Below, in pieces: positions 37,901-42,229 of a stretch of DNA of 64,000 nucleotides. This stretch comes from Mytilisepta virgata (taxonomy: Eukaryota; Mollusca; Bivalvia; Mytilida; Mytilidae). Positions within the stretch are counted from its first letter, which is position 1. Each line of letters begins with the position of its first letter. The stretch lies in contig CM051516.1 of the NCBI GenBank assembly GCA_028015205.1, positions 47,496,230 to 47,560,229 of the forward strand. Direction: 5' to 3'. The notes below the pieces were generated by a model. The model was not told where the DNA came from, did no database searches, and was given only the letters and a program-made list of their open reading frames with translations. A program made the translations under genes and the position numbers.

Positions 37901-38253
37901 CCAATGTGCAATATGATCTTGTTATCACCTTTGTCACCACTACAATAAACACCCAGCAACCCGGCCATTTGTGTCTTTGACCCATTTTTTTAATTAATTG
38001 GAACGATGAATACTTTTATTTCATAGTTTTTCTCTGCTTCAGATATACATTTTCCTTAATCTAAACTATAAAACATTCAATATTATTGAGATAAGGCAAA
38101 CGATTTCTTTATATTTAAACAGGAGATAAGGTCAAGCTACTTGAAGAGCCAAGAAAGGACGGCTATGTATACGTAAGCAAAAGGATACGTCTTAAGATTC
38201 AAAAGAAGAAGGGGCTCATTCCAGTATCAATTATCACCATACTGGATAAATAA
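7787..38253 (+). CDS. F-BAR-like coiled-coil protein with divergent C-terminal SH3 domain (10 coding exons, 475 aa)
   Basis: Spliced CDS: 7787-7851, 13033-13154, 14486-14597, 14863-14977, 20061-20222, 26696-26929, 27161-27257, 30761-31063, 32017-32103, 38123-38253. All introns are GT-AG, phases agree, and the total is 1428 nt. The start has a strong context (gccaaaATGg). Residues about 20-290 are charged, heptad-rich helices; RRECEEDMAKNLTTGL (exon 2) resembles the F-BAR helix-2 signature (RAxxExxYAKxL). Residues 300-405 are acidic and Ser/Pro-rich, with RPLPEPP, a class I SH3-ligand motif. Residues about 411-473 read as SH3: EMTVKKGDKVKLLEE, then DGYVYV, then KKGLIPVSIITIL. F-BAR/SH3 proteins (PSTPIP, PACSIN, Nostrin types) shape membranes at the cortex and recruit actin regulators; that role is inferred here. 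The canonical SH3 Trp is Tyr447 and the ALYDY motif is degraded, so ligand binding may differ. The orthologue is not identified. Exon structure is confident, family assignment moderate. Confidence 0.8.
8431..8560 (+). repeat. Probable interspersed repeat fragment
   Basis: The stretch with ACCCGACCAAATAGCAG, GGGTCTTCAACGCAGCGAG and CCGTACCCGGAGGCGG has a GC-rich style unlike its surroundings and resembles a repeat I associate with mussel sequence, from memory only. The frames on either strand are not convincing genes. Confidence 0.35.
9680..9787. mobile_element. 92-bp foldback mini-element with 8-bp target duplication
   Basis: The element (9688-9779) folds completely: CACAGG...TTTAAA...ATATATGCCCCCTCCT pairs with its reverse complement around a short loop. 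Both sides carry the direct repeat CTCAAAAG (9680-9687, 9780-9787). An 8-bp duplication and CAGG ends suggest hAT-type mobilisation (inference). Confidence 0.75.
10195..10290 (-). repeat. SINE-derived fragment
   Basis: Shares the TTAAxGTCTTTGGTTTGAC core with the SINE at 52090-52360, same orientation, but lacks the tRNA-like head. Confidence 0.4.
10366..11332. mobile_element. Inverted-repeat element interrupted by a LINE tail
   Basis: Imperfect inverted ends of about 70-80 bp: ACAGTTGCGACCAG...AAGTTAACTTAGAGCAG at the left, and the reverse complement of the same order at 11265-11330. The interior holds further TTAGAGCAGT palindromic units and, at 10630-11031, a LINE 3' fragment. No transposase is seen. 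Confidence 0.5.
10630..11031 (+). pseudogene. LINE 3' fragment: ORF2 C-terminus plus 3'UTR and (TTA)n tail
   Basis: Codons near 10633-10759 read VWNNLPLKIKNFRN then VELFKKHCYNHFLE and a stop, the common WNxLP...FK end of CR1/L2-like ORF2 proteins. The 3'UTR (AATGAAAATTAGACTA...CCCTCTTTAAATAAAGAAT) is shared with 41335-41425 and ends in a TTA microsatellite (10986-11031). A dead 5'-truncated copy. Confidence 0.65.
11385..11745 (-). pseudogene. Decayed LINE reverse-transcriptase fragment
   Basis: On the - strand, with frameshifts: KDPKNNRPITIVSCLGK, LFTAILNSRLMTFSEEF, ENQCGFQ, YSTTD and then CAFIDCEKAFDKVW in another frame. It matches the RT core of the intact LINE at 34233-37706, so the same or a sister family inserted in intron 1 and decayed. 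Confidence 0.7.
12302..12380 (-). repeat. Possible LINE 3' tail with (ATTCT)n and AT microsatellite
   Basis: TAGAATAGAATAGAATG then AAATACTTTATTATCC; on the - strand this gives AATAAAGTATTT followed by ATTCTATTCTA repeats, a common LINE tail form. Weak evidence. Confidence 0.35.
12550..12856 (+). mobile_element. tRNA-derived SINE
   Basis: The head GCCGAGTGGTCTAGG looks like an RNA polymerase III A box, and GAGTTCGAATCTC (12615-12627) like a B box. The body continues to a GGAATAAAATATGTTG(TTG)n tail. A second copy lies on the - strand at 50284-50455. Lies in intron 1. The ORFs over its 3' end are not genes. Confidence 0.7.
13033..13154 (+). CDS. Exon 2 of F-BAR/SH3 gene
   Basis: Acceptor attaccag/G, donor gaag/gtatgt. 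The 122 nt carry WKEYYKFRRECEEDMAKNL, the part most like the F-BAR signature helix, and end with one base of a Glu codon completed by exon 3. Confidence 0.85.
13377..14230 (+). repeat. Hairpin-headed tandem repeat in intron 2
   Basis: Head GTCCCCTACCGGCAACACC then GAAGGGGCC, followed by CCGTCCGTCCGTCCGTC. Four or five units of about 170-200 bp follow, keyed by CTGATCGGATAATTATTGTG and TTGCCCTTGGAAATAGG. Noncoding. Confidence 0.65.
14486..14597 (+). CDS. Exon 3 of F-BAR/SH3 gene
   Basis: Acceptor aaatttcag/AG, donor aaaga/gtgagt. Encodes IDWIISFKKEIERGEEKTKF and further amphipathic helix (AKAKAYEQVENEVK). Phase is compatible with exons 2 and 4. Confidence 0.85.
14863..14977 (+). CDS. Exon 4 of F-BAR/SH3 gene
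   Basis: Acceptor ttttttaag/G, donor aaagag/gtaaaa. Encodes LVTKSYQEGGNYLKQSLELD and following helix; ends in phase 0. The next intron holds the - oriented tandem-repeat element. Confidence 0.85.
15045..15560 (+). repeat. GTCTGTC-headed repeat in intron 4
   Basis: Begins near GAGGGAGACATATTG with CTGTCTGTCTGTCAC, then TCATCGCTCTATCTCATGG, which recurs at 15495. Related in style to other hairpin-headed repeats here. No gene. Confidence 0.45.
15965..17177 (-). mobile_element. Tandem-repeat element copy 1 (Helentron/pearl-like), no LINE
   Basis: Reverse-oriented relative of the element at 32153-37991, with the same T-rich 5' end, GGCCGGGTTGC motif, GC-rich block (17085-17126), 181-bp monomers and 3' arm with GCAACCCGGCC. 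The monomers pass directly into the 3' arm (near 16038), which shows the uninterrupted state of the element. It lies in intron 4 of the F-BAR/SH3 gene. Confidence 0.65.
16039..17085 (-). repeat. 181-bp tandem monomer array (copy 1)
   Basis: The GGTACC landmark recurs at 16169, 16350, 16532, 16713, 16895 and 17076, a strict alternation of 181 and 182 bp. Alternate monomers also share private differences near AAAAACGACTAAG versus AAAAAAACAACTAAG, so the array is built of 363-bp dimers. Confidence 0.92.
17590..19310 (+). repeat. Degenerate ~160-bp tandem array in intron 4
   Basis: Units recur around GACTTGTGTCACATTTTC, AAGTCCATTTCTCAGCAA and CATATTTGGT...AGTTCTTAATTGG, about seven or eight copies. 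Interrupted at 18275-18839 by an inserted element. Noncoding. Confidence 0.65.
18269..18845. mobile_element. 565-bp inserted element with CAGGGCTTTCCA ends
   Basis: Twelve-base perfect inverted ends at 18275-18286 and 18828-18839. Flanking direct repeat CATCAT (18269-18274, 18840-18845). Subterminal GC-rich inverted motifs (GCCGGC, GGCGGC) lie inside. The ends resemble hAT elements, but the duplication is 6 rather than 8 bp. No transposase. Confidence 0.6.
20061..20222 (+). CDS. Exon 5 of F-BAR/SH3 gene
   Basis: Acceptor tctattttag/A, donor tcg/gtaggt; 54 codons in phase 0 at both ends. Encodes KLESRLQKLQNVYLIEIENK and further Lys/Glu-rich coiled coil ending GYITPSLIS. Confidence 0.87.
20786..23420. 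mobile_element. 2.6-kb repeat-filled element with 17-bp inverted ends
   Basis: ATGTCTCCCAAACGAAG at 20786-20802 is exactly inverted at 23404-23420; the left copy is also half of a hairpin (GTTTGGAGACAT follows). Inside are two arrays of about 140-bp units (21200-22340, 22620-23200) each preceded by the same 280-bp lead-in with the hairpin GCCACACGAAGTGGC. The repetitive - strand ORFs (GYRVGISMVFRI...) come from the repeats. No transposase. Confidence 0.65.
21200..23200. repeat. ~140-bp tandem repeats in two arrays
   Basis: Units contain TCATGCCCCACCCCCTCAAA, CTGAAAACCATTGAGATCC, CCATATATATTATTACTCC and ATTTGGTACCATAGGGGG. About eight units are in the first array and about five in the second, separated by a repeat of the 20920-21200 lead-in. 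Confidence 0.88.
23421..24709. other. Intron 5 stretch without recognised features
   Basis: AT-rich intronic sequence. No splice-flanked coding frame, clear repeat or RNA gene was found. Confidence 0.4.
24711..26239 (-). mobile_element. Tc1/mariner-type DNA transposon, apparently complete
   Basis: Perfect 23-bp inverted ends (24711-24733 and 26217-26239, outer sequence CTGAACCGCAAAAG...), flanked on both sides by TA, the usual target duplication of the superfamily. One uninterrupted transposase ORF lies between them. Inserted in intron 5 of the F-BAR/SH3 gene, opposite to it. Intact ends and ORF suggest recent insertion. Confidence 0.93.
24868..25989 (-). CDS. Tc1-like DD34E transposase
   Basis: This 373-codon ORF catalyses cut-and-paste transposition. 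Helix-turn-helix DNA-binding regions occupy residues about 21-130 (LTPQQREQAIGRLDAGQSAR), with an RPRSGRP linker at 72-78 resembling an AT-hook/GRPR motif. The DDE catalytic triad is visible: D171 (FSDESRYCI), D267 (QQDNARAH) and E302 (NPIEHLW), with exactly 34 residues between the last two, the Tc1 signature. Met21 (MPRLT, 25929) fits the usual start of Tc1 transposases better than Met1, so the true protein may be 353 residues. No stop or frameshift is seen. Confidence 0.92.
   Translation of the reverse strand: MGIKGRRKLKSVSISVDTEAMPRLTPQQREQAIGRLDAGQSARVIANDFNCAVRTIERLRTRYNATNSTNDRPRSGRPQVTTPRQNRGIVRHHLMNRFTPAAETARNTVGTHGRPISDDTVRRRLAARNMRCRRPARGPILTPRHTQARLQWATQRQNWRNRQWRNIIFSDESRYCILTADGRTRVWRRRGERYEDSCILETDAWGGPSIMVWGGIGLNVKLGPVIFQNLGPDRGNGVTAARYIDQVLTPHVQPHFARHQNKTFQQDNARAHTTRATRDFLQQNNINVMDWPALSPDLNPIEHLWDEVQRRLNNEQPSPTTAAELSQAFQRVWARIPMAFINRLINFMYRRCAAVIGAGGGHTRTWEHSIENM
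26696..26929 (+). CDS. Exon 6 of F-BAR/SH3 gene
   Basis: Acceptor acatttttag/C, donor ttcaag/gtaatg; 78 codons, phase 0 to 0. Encodes LSEKTTKAYSKRELDRMTAL and following helix, in the part expected to close the F-BAR bundle. Confidence 0.87.
27161..27257 (+). CDS. Exon 7 of F-BAR/SH3 gene
   Basis: Acceptor tttattatag/A, donor caag/gttagt. Encodes KSEDIISNYRDCKQLLGIKQ and then the start of the acidic linker. Separated from exon 6 by a short 231-nt intron. Confidence 0.83.
27335..27404 (+). repeat. (AT)n(GT)n microsatellite
   Basis: TATATATATAT passes into GTGTGTGTGTGTGTGTGT in intron 7. Confidence 0.9.
27845..28170 (-). repeat. Family B-related fragment
   Basis: Contains AAATCTTCTCCTCTGAAAC and GGGCAAAAGACATTGCCGCC units, the reverse-oriented theme of the family B interiors; similar units are at 29040-29560 and 48700-49535. 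The + strand ORF here is not a gene. Confidence 0.5.
28450..28770 (-). pseudogene. Decayed Mutator-like (MULE) transposase C-terminal fragment
   Basis: On the - strand: NHLEAWHGKLKRKVQHSHPN, TFTVIQTLKDIQDVN, LARGTIRPPPHRK, then in a shifted frame YVTTNNRIATLKDRYQNGTK. This follows a pattern I know from MULE transposase C-termini (EGWHxxL..K..HPN...L, GGTLRPRRKKY, RLxxLKExYxxG). The frameshift falls in the G run near 28575. Identification is by memory of the family pattern. Confidence 0.5.
29040..29560 (-). repeat. Family B-related tandem units
   Basis: Three or four units with TTCTGATTGGCTGATATAAA, CTTGACAGGAATCATATAT and GGAGGTTCTTTAC. Same theme as 48700-49535. Noncoding. Confidence 0.55.
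29561..30760. other. End of intron 7, nothing recognised
   Basis: AT-rich intron between the repeat units and exon 8. GATAGGGATTTTATAGG-type motifs near 29640-30010 recur loosely. No gene is supported. Confidence 0.35.
30761..31063 (+). CDS. Exon 8 of F-BAR/SH3 gene (acidic/proline-rich linker)
   Basis: Acceptor aaatattag/A, donor gaag/gtaagt; 303 nt. The disordered linker holds acidic EEPGPSG, Pro-rich STPRPLPEPPK (an RxxPxxP ligand type) and a Ser/Asp cluster DSSDSDNEE that resembles casein kinase 2 sites. Confidence 0.85.
32017..32103 (+). CDS. Exon 9 of F-BAR/SH3 gene (SH3 N-terminal half)
   Basis: Encodes TTGGFVPKKAKVHSSYHKRR and the GEMTVKK strand of the SH3 fold. The acceptor is a GAG/CAG tandem (32011-32016), so an in-frame three-base variant is possible. 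The donor aaag/gtatgt lies only about 50 nt before the second tandem-repeat element. Confidence 0.8.
32206..32276 (+). repeat. GC-rich GGGCGGGC/GGC microsatellite block
   Basis: Almost pure G/C in an AT-rich region, with repeated GGGCGGGC and GGCGGGC units giving many G-triplets. It lies between the 5' arm and first monomer, and is G-rich on the sense strand of the F-BAR/SH3 transcript. Confidence 0.85.
32281..33778 (+). repeat. 181-bp tandem monomer array (copy 2)
   Basis: The GGGTACCTATTTTGTGAAAT landmark recurs at 32281, 32462, 32643, 32824, 33009, 33190, 33372, 33554 and 33735, so the period is 181-185 bp and eight monomers are complete. The ninth stops at 33778 where the LINE begins. 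Open frames across it are by-products of the repeat. Confidence 0.93.
33801..34142 (+). pseudogene. LINE ORF1 C-terminal remnant
   Basis: The frame is open with no start: EQFPAEIVSRRQKLYSKMRE leads to REVVLVRDRLYIDGEQYLPP, the pattern of invertebrate LINE ORF1 C-termini (RRxxL...A...R...LVxDxLYIxG). It then becomes a Ser/Arg-rich tail ending at TAG 34140-34142. The N-terminal part is missing through 5' truncation. ORF2 starts 91 nt downstream. Confidence 0.65.
34233..37706 (+). CDS. LINE ORF2: AP-type endonuclease plus reverse transcriptase, 1157 aa
   Basis: ORF2 nicks target DNA and copies element RNA. The endonuclease domain (about residues 6-275) shows NCCGLKN, FVETKTDD, GDFNG (149-153) and SDVHSP (His269), all landmarks of the APE-like fold. 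The reverse transcriptase (about 540-830) has RPITILSCLGKLFTA, QCGFRKGYSTNDN, FVDFEKAFDTVW (motif A, about 650), GVRQGENLSPFLFSLF and the catalytic YADD at 763-766. A C-terminal zinc-like C-x2-C-x8-H-x4-C stretch starts near 1085 (CTLCAANDIGDEYHY). No stop or frameshift interrupts it. The clade is uncertain, perhaps I/Jockey-like. It lies in intron 9, sense to the host gene, and may be competent except for truncated ORF1. Confidence 0.92.
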   Translation: MTNVVNILCLNCCGLKNRLKYPEFQEMVSKYDILCFVETKTDDIDIIDFPGYEFKMKNRKKVAKTKSGGITLGFKSELTDMIKLVPSNSQFVLWFQVSSKLLNLDENVIIGIVYIPPEYTAYSSPNAFSELENEFLNFSRNFKYVSLLGDFNGRTGDGDDFIILENDRQENNISEFIENKVLMLDLLNIPRKRKTLDMVKNGYGRKLLDFCKGNDLFILNGRIGEDRERGKVTCRNSSIVDYCISSSDLLEYFENFHVIDFNHLYSDVHSPIEIILAGKEKDTFNDSDQCLQYNDNGTEKVKKWDVNKSLEFQNSIDLDEIESLMSEIDSLRDTVDANEINVIVNKLCEIFFISAKSIFGATKSNQSRKKKKLGKIEKEWFNIDCKFTRQNYRKLKRKFKTHRTDRNYQDMKASEKLYKKTMDKAINSHRKKISNQINTLRSNNAKEYWKLLNSRKHRAQPEISIDKLHDFFKNLNAAPEGDENINLPTLNPNEVNMLNEDLNENISQQEILNCIKKLKNNKAFGDDNVINEYIKSTADKFLALYEKLFNVIFKSGIIPDSWLIGYIKPVYKNKGCKMDPKNYRPITILSCLGKLFTAVLSERLNKYSDEFLILSEVQCGFRKGYSTNDNLFIIHSLFDILKFKKKKLFCAFVDFEKAFDTVWRDGLWYKLLLNNMNGNMYNVIVNMYKGTKSCIVYNNSTSDFFPCSNGVRQGENLSPFLFSLFLNDLESFLQTCNLQGLQTITSELEEKLDIFFKLFAILYADDTVLMAETAVDLQNLLDSFSDYSDIWKLKVNVNKTKIMIFSSRRMAGNLQFFFDNKKLDIVDDFNYLGVVLSRTGNFKKAKQNNIDKGTKALFEVLKLGRLHNLSIECQLDLFDKMVKPVLLYGCEIWGTGNNDIIERVQLKFCKLLLGLKTSTPSYMVYGELGRYPIEIDIKSRLISFWSKLLSGKESKLSYMVYKLCLQIINSDNANFIWLNKIRNILNECGMSNVWDTQTFINSNWLYSSVKLKLKDQYVQTWNSLIENSPKAINYRILKKTFEFENYFQILDFKKATNLCRFRTTNHKLPIEQGRWSNIERNNRICTLCAANDIGDEYHYILQCKFLERERKTHVSSKYFRNANILKFRNLMTSKNRSELLKLCKFIQIINKGVCAPG
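37900..37991 (+). repeat. 3' arm of tandem-repeat element copy 2
   Basis: From ATGTGCAATATGATCTTG to ACCCATTTTTTT; the reverse complement is found at 15965-16038 with a 6-nt difference (TCTTTG). Confidence 0.85.
38123..38253 (+). CDS. Exon 10 of F-BAR/SH3 gene (SH3 C-terminal half and stop)
   Basis: Acceptor tttaaacag/G. Encodes DKVKLLEEPRKDGYVYVSKR and the KKKGLIPVSIITILDK end, then TAA. Retains the SH3 landmarks KGD, DG and GLIP but not the aromatic ligand-groove residues. Confidence 0.85.
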
Positions 38254-39904
38254 TTATTACATTCTAAATTTCATTCATACTATTTTCCAAAAATATATCT
38301 TTAAGTAAATATGACCTTATACTTGTATATTGTTACACCCCTGCCTGCTACAGATAACCTGTTTTATATATATATATATATAAGTTTAGACATACAACAA
38401 TATTGTGTTTCATGAAATTTTTTGCTCATAAGTAGTTATTTTAAATATATATACATTTAACACAAAGTTATAATAAGTATTGGAATCCCAAAGTTTTTTT
38501 TATATCTTATACCTTTTGCCAAGAAAAATAATTATATACGACAATATCGTGAGGTTTGAAAAAAAATGAAAAAAAAATCCAATAATAATGCTGTTTAGGA
38601 CCTTACATCCTACATTTTAAAGCACAGTTTTATTTTTTTTAATATATGTAGTAACTGAGTTAGTTTTATATGTCTTGAAATAAATCAAAGCGGTACATAT
38701 CGATGCATATCACGATACATTAGCACCGTATCGATTAGCGATATTCGATATTCATTTTAGTAATATACAATATACATGTATGTCATTTAAATAAAATTCG
38801 TGATAAATAAGGTAAGAAAGGATGTTGAGACAACTCTACATAGCAATACAGGAGAAAGCTTTTATTTAGCTGTTTTTCAACCAAAACCAAAAAGCCCATA
38901 CCATACAGCCAGATATAAGAGGGCCAGTAAGAGAATAGGATACAGTAGTTGGGGGGGGGGGGGGGGTAATAAGTTGCCAAAAGATACCCATTGTGGTGTA
39001 CATGTAGTATCTCTCAAGAAAAGCCCTTATAATATAGTAAATTTTGAGGTTTTTCTTAAAAATCTTCACAATAAGCACATGGACCCCCATTATACTAAAA
39101 TTTGAAGAAAAATTCAATGGTGGTTTTTTCCAATACTCTGATATTCAAAGGGACTGAAATTCGTAGTTTATTTTATATAGTGTTCGAAAATGTAGCGATG
39201 ACTCCCACTTTAATTCATGTATAGCTCTTATAAATGAATCATACAAAGAGGAACCTCTTACAAAAAACCCTGAGATTAACCGTCATCCATTTGTTCAAAA
39301 ATAATACCCAACCAGATGATTTTATTTCTGCTGATTCACCTATCATACCATACAACATTCTCGTTTCATGAAGGTATTATCAGGAAATATATATTTATTT
39401 ATTATTTTTTTGTATCAAAAAGTCAGGGAAAATATAAACGGACTGAAAATTATATTAAAAATTCATATTCAAAATTTTATAGAATTACTTCAAATATTTG
39501 GTAACATTTTCTTATTTTAAGTATTATATTCTACCAAACCAAAATGGAAACTAAATTTTACACCAAAAGTTGAACAAGATTTTAAACATGGGTGGGGTTG
39601 GGCTTTCAATTAGTCTCAAAGTAGCGTAAGAAATGAAATAACGTGGTTTTGCAGAACAGGATGTGATCCTCTGGCGCGCATGAAATATGGCCGTAAGATC
39701 ACAAGTCACTGGCGGGTCTGAAAATGACCGTAAACTTGGCCTGCTGCAAAAACAGATCTTTTCCTCTTACGATTTTAGAGTTTGGCTAGTTTTGTTTTGG
39801 ACTTTTTAAATTGTACATGTGTAAAAATGGTAGAAATAATTTCTTAGAATACAAAATAATTTTGAATTCCCTTTTGAAGGTTAACAATAATTTAAAAAAT
39901 ATAT
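38254..39904. other. 3' flank of the F-BAR/SH3 gene
   Basis: Likely 3'UTR, then intergenic sequence, with AATAAA at 38679 and 38790 and a run of 17 G at 38951-38967. The short ORFs are not convincing. Confidence 0.4.
38679..38684 (+). terminator. Candidate poly(A) signal of the F-BAR/SH3 gene
   Basis: First clear AATAAA after the stop codon at 38253, about 425 nt downstream; a second lies at 38790-38795. Assignment is by position only. Confidence 0.35.
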
Positions 39905-40355
39905 ATATTATTATCATTTTACCACTTTTCTTTTGAAAAATACAAAATTTGTTGTGTTGGTTTTTATCTTTGCAGGTTTTTCTTCCATATGTTTAAAGTC
40001 GAACTTTCGAAAGTACTTATTTGTAAAAAAGTCACATAAATGCTTGTCTTCATATTGATGCTATCCATTTTTTTTTACCTAATATACGCTTATGTACTGC
40101 CTCTGAATAAAAGTAATTTATATGAAAAATTGTTACTCTTGCGTGCATATTTTCGTATGGTCTTCAGCCTCAATTAGAAAGTGTTAAAAGAGGATGTTCC
40201 TATTTATGGTTGCTTTGTAAGAGATATCCGTCATCCGATGTCTTTCATGTGTTTAGAATTGTTGTTTTGTTTTTCTTAGACAATTTTATCATACCCTTTT
40301 GTACTTATCTGTGATATATATTTATAGAAAAAAATTGTACCAAGTACTGAATTTT
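39905..40355 (+). repeat. Dispersed repeat, copy 2
   Basis: Collinear with 1-445 in the same orientation; has a short insertion (CTTGTCTTCATATTGATG region near 40040). Confidence 0.7.
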
Positions 40356-41334
40356 ACACACACAAAAAAATTAAGTAAACATAGATTTCCAATCTTGTAC
40401 TGTCGGTCTTAGGTTTGCAATGTCAGATGGAAAACTTTCGTTTTGTGCAAAAATCTTGAAATCAACATCCAAAAATTTAAGATTTCAAAAAGCACAATTT
40501 TCACCCAAACATTACAAATTGTTATTTTGACAAATGGTTTGAAGGCATATCATTATTTGAATATTTCCCATAAAACAAGGACGTATACGTCCTTGCATAA
40601 AATAATCTAAATTTAAAATTTAAAATCCATGTTTTGCAAATTATTCTGATTTTTGTGATTATTTTTTATATTGACCTCGTCAAGGTGTTCATAATTTTAT
40701 ACCGTTTTCCGAAATTCTCAGATCTGTAACTGTTTATCAACATTCATTATCATATTAAACAGATTTTCTATTAGTTTGTTAAAACCTTGTATTGTTACTT
40801 TAAGTAAGAATGATGTATATGTTAGCAGGTTTTCATGGTTTGATAATCAGTTTTTGTTTTTTTTTAATTTACCGATTATAGTAAATTGTGTTTATATCCT
40901 GTTTAATTATTATGTAACTTTAAAACATGATGGTATCATTAAATTATTATTGCAAAATGAGTTATTTTTCACATCAAGTCATTTCAAGTTGGTTACAAAG
41001 TTCAAGTGAAAAAACATATCCGAATCAAGGCTGAAAAAGATTAGGCTTCATATATCTTCAGTACCATTTATCATTGAATGAACTATTTCCAATCAGAAAA
41101 GAATTCAAGGATGTCAAATTTTCTTTAACTTTCAAGGCGTTACATGAAAAGCTTAGTAATGACATCAATCCACGAACATTATCAAACAATTCCAGAACAC
41201 TATATTCAGATGAATATGTATACATTATCTGCATTTTGACAGCTAGATATCGTAAAATATCATCCCGTGAGCCAGAATATGAAGGTTGGGACGAGTGAGC
41301 GGGTGATACCTATGCGATATTGGTCTGGGGGTTA

Positions 41335-41425
41335 TGTACATTGTTTATTTATGTGTTCAGAGGGCCCCAATGAAAATTAGACTTGTTCTAATTGTGTTAC
41401 CCTCTTTAAATAAAGAATCATGTTA
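41335..41425 (+). repeat. LINE 3'UTR fragment
   Basis: AATGAAAATTAGACTTG... CCCTCTTTAAATAAAGAAT is shared with the LINE 3' end at 10931-10990. The upstream ORF at 41074-41298 has no recognised match. Confidence 0.55.
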
Positions 41426-42229
41426 CCAACTTACTCAAAGGCGACTTCGGGAGACAAAATGACGTCACAATTTTAAGTGAAAGTGTGTGTACGGCTCCCT
41501 CCATCCATTCCAAGCAGAACAATGCATTTCCGCAGTTAAGATGAAATTGTCTATAACACACCTGAGACTCCTTCTGAATGTGAGCAAAAATGAGCATGGA
41601 GTGAAGTTACAAAGTAATAAACTAAAAAAGTCACATTCATGACCATACTTTCCTGACTCGGTACAGGTGCAAAACGTGGCGGTGTTGAACCAGTTTTGTG
41701 GGGCTCCAACCCTCTCCCTTTTTTAATATGGTCAGGAAAATTAAGAAATATCAAAACACACTATAATAGTCGATCCGACATGTTCCAGCTCCCATTGTGA
41801 CATAAAACATAGAAACAAAACAATTATCATGCAAGTTCTCACAGTTAGCTGAAAGCAAGCTCCCCTTGAATAATAATCAAAATTGAGGTAACATAATTGA
41901 AAGATGGATATTCAAGCCTACCGATCTTAGGAAGCATTAGTCTACTACAACCCCCAGCAAGTTGTACATGGCCGTAAAGCAATGACTTATTTTTTTTTAG
42001 AAATTTAAAAGGTAATTGATACTGATTTAATAAGATCTAAAAGGTTTTTTTTTTTTTAGTTTATGAGCTTTGTAAACTATGTTACCACAAAAATATGGGT
42101 TCTGATATACCTTGTACAAAGTTTTACAAGTGCAGTTGAATTTTCGTACTAAAGATTCATATCGATAGTCAAATTTTGGTTAAAGGGCAAAACATGATTA
42201 TATAGCTACATACCTGACCAGACCGAACT

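Larger units (their letters stand above)
32153..37991 (+). mobile_element. Tandem-repeat element copy 2 (Helentron/pearl-like), invaded by a LINE
   Basis: Starts TTTTTGGCCGGGTTGCACAG and ends GCAACCCGGCCATTTGTG then ACCCATTTTTTT. An 11-bp inverted motif (GGCCGGGTTGC / GCAACCCGGCC) lies just inside each end. Order: 5' arm, GGGCGGGC-rich block (32206-32276), eight 181-185-bp monomers plus a partial one (32281-33778), LINE, 3' arm. Short subterminal inverted repeats, T-rich ends, a microsatellite and central tandem repeats recall pearl elements of bivalves and Helentron-associated non-autonomous elements; that assignment is inference. The 5' end is about 50 nt after the exon 9 donor. Confidence 0.65.
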
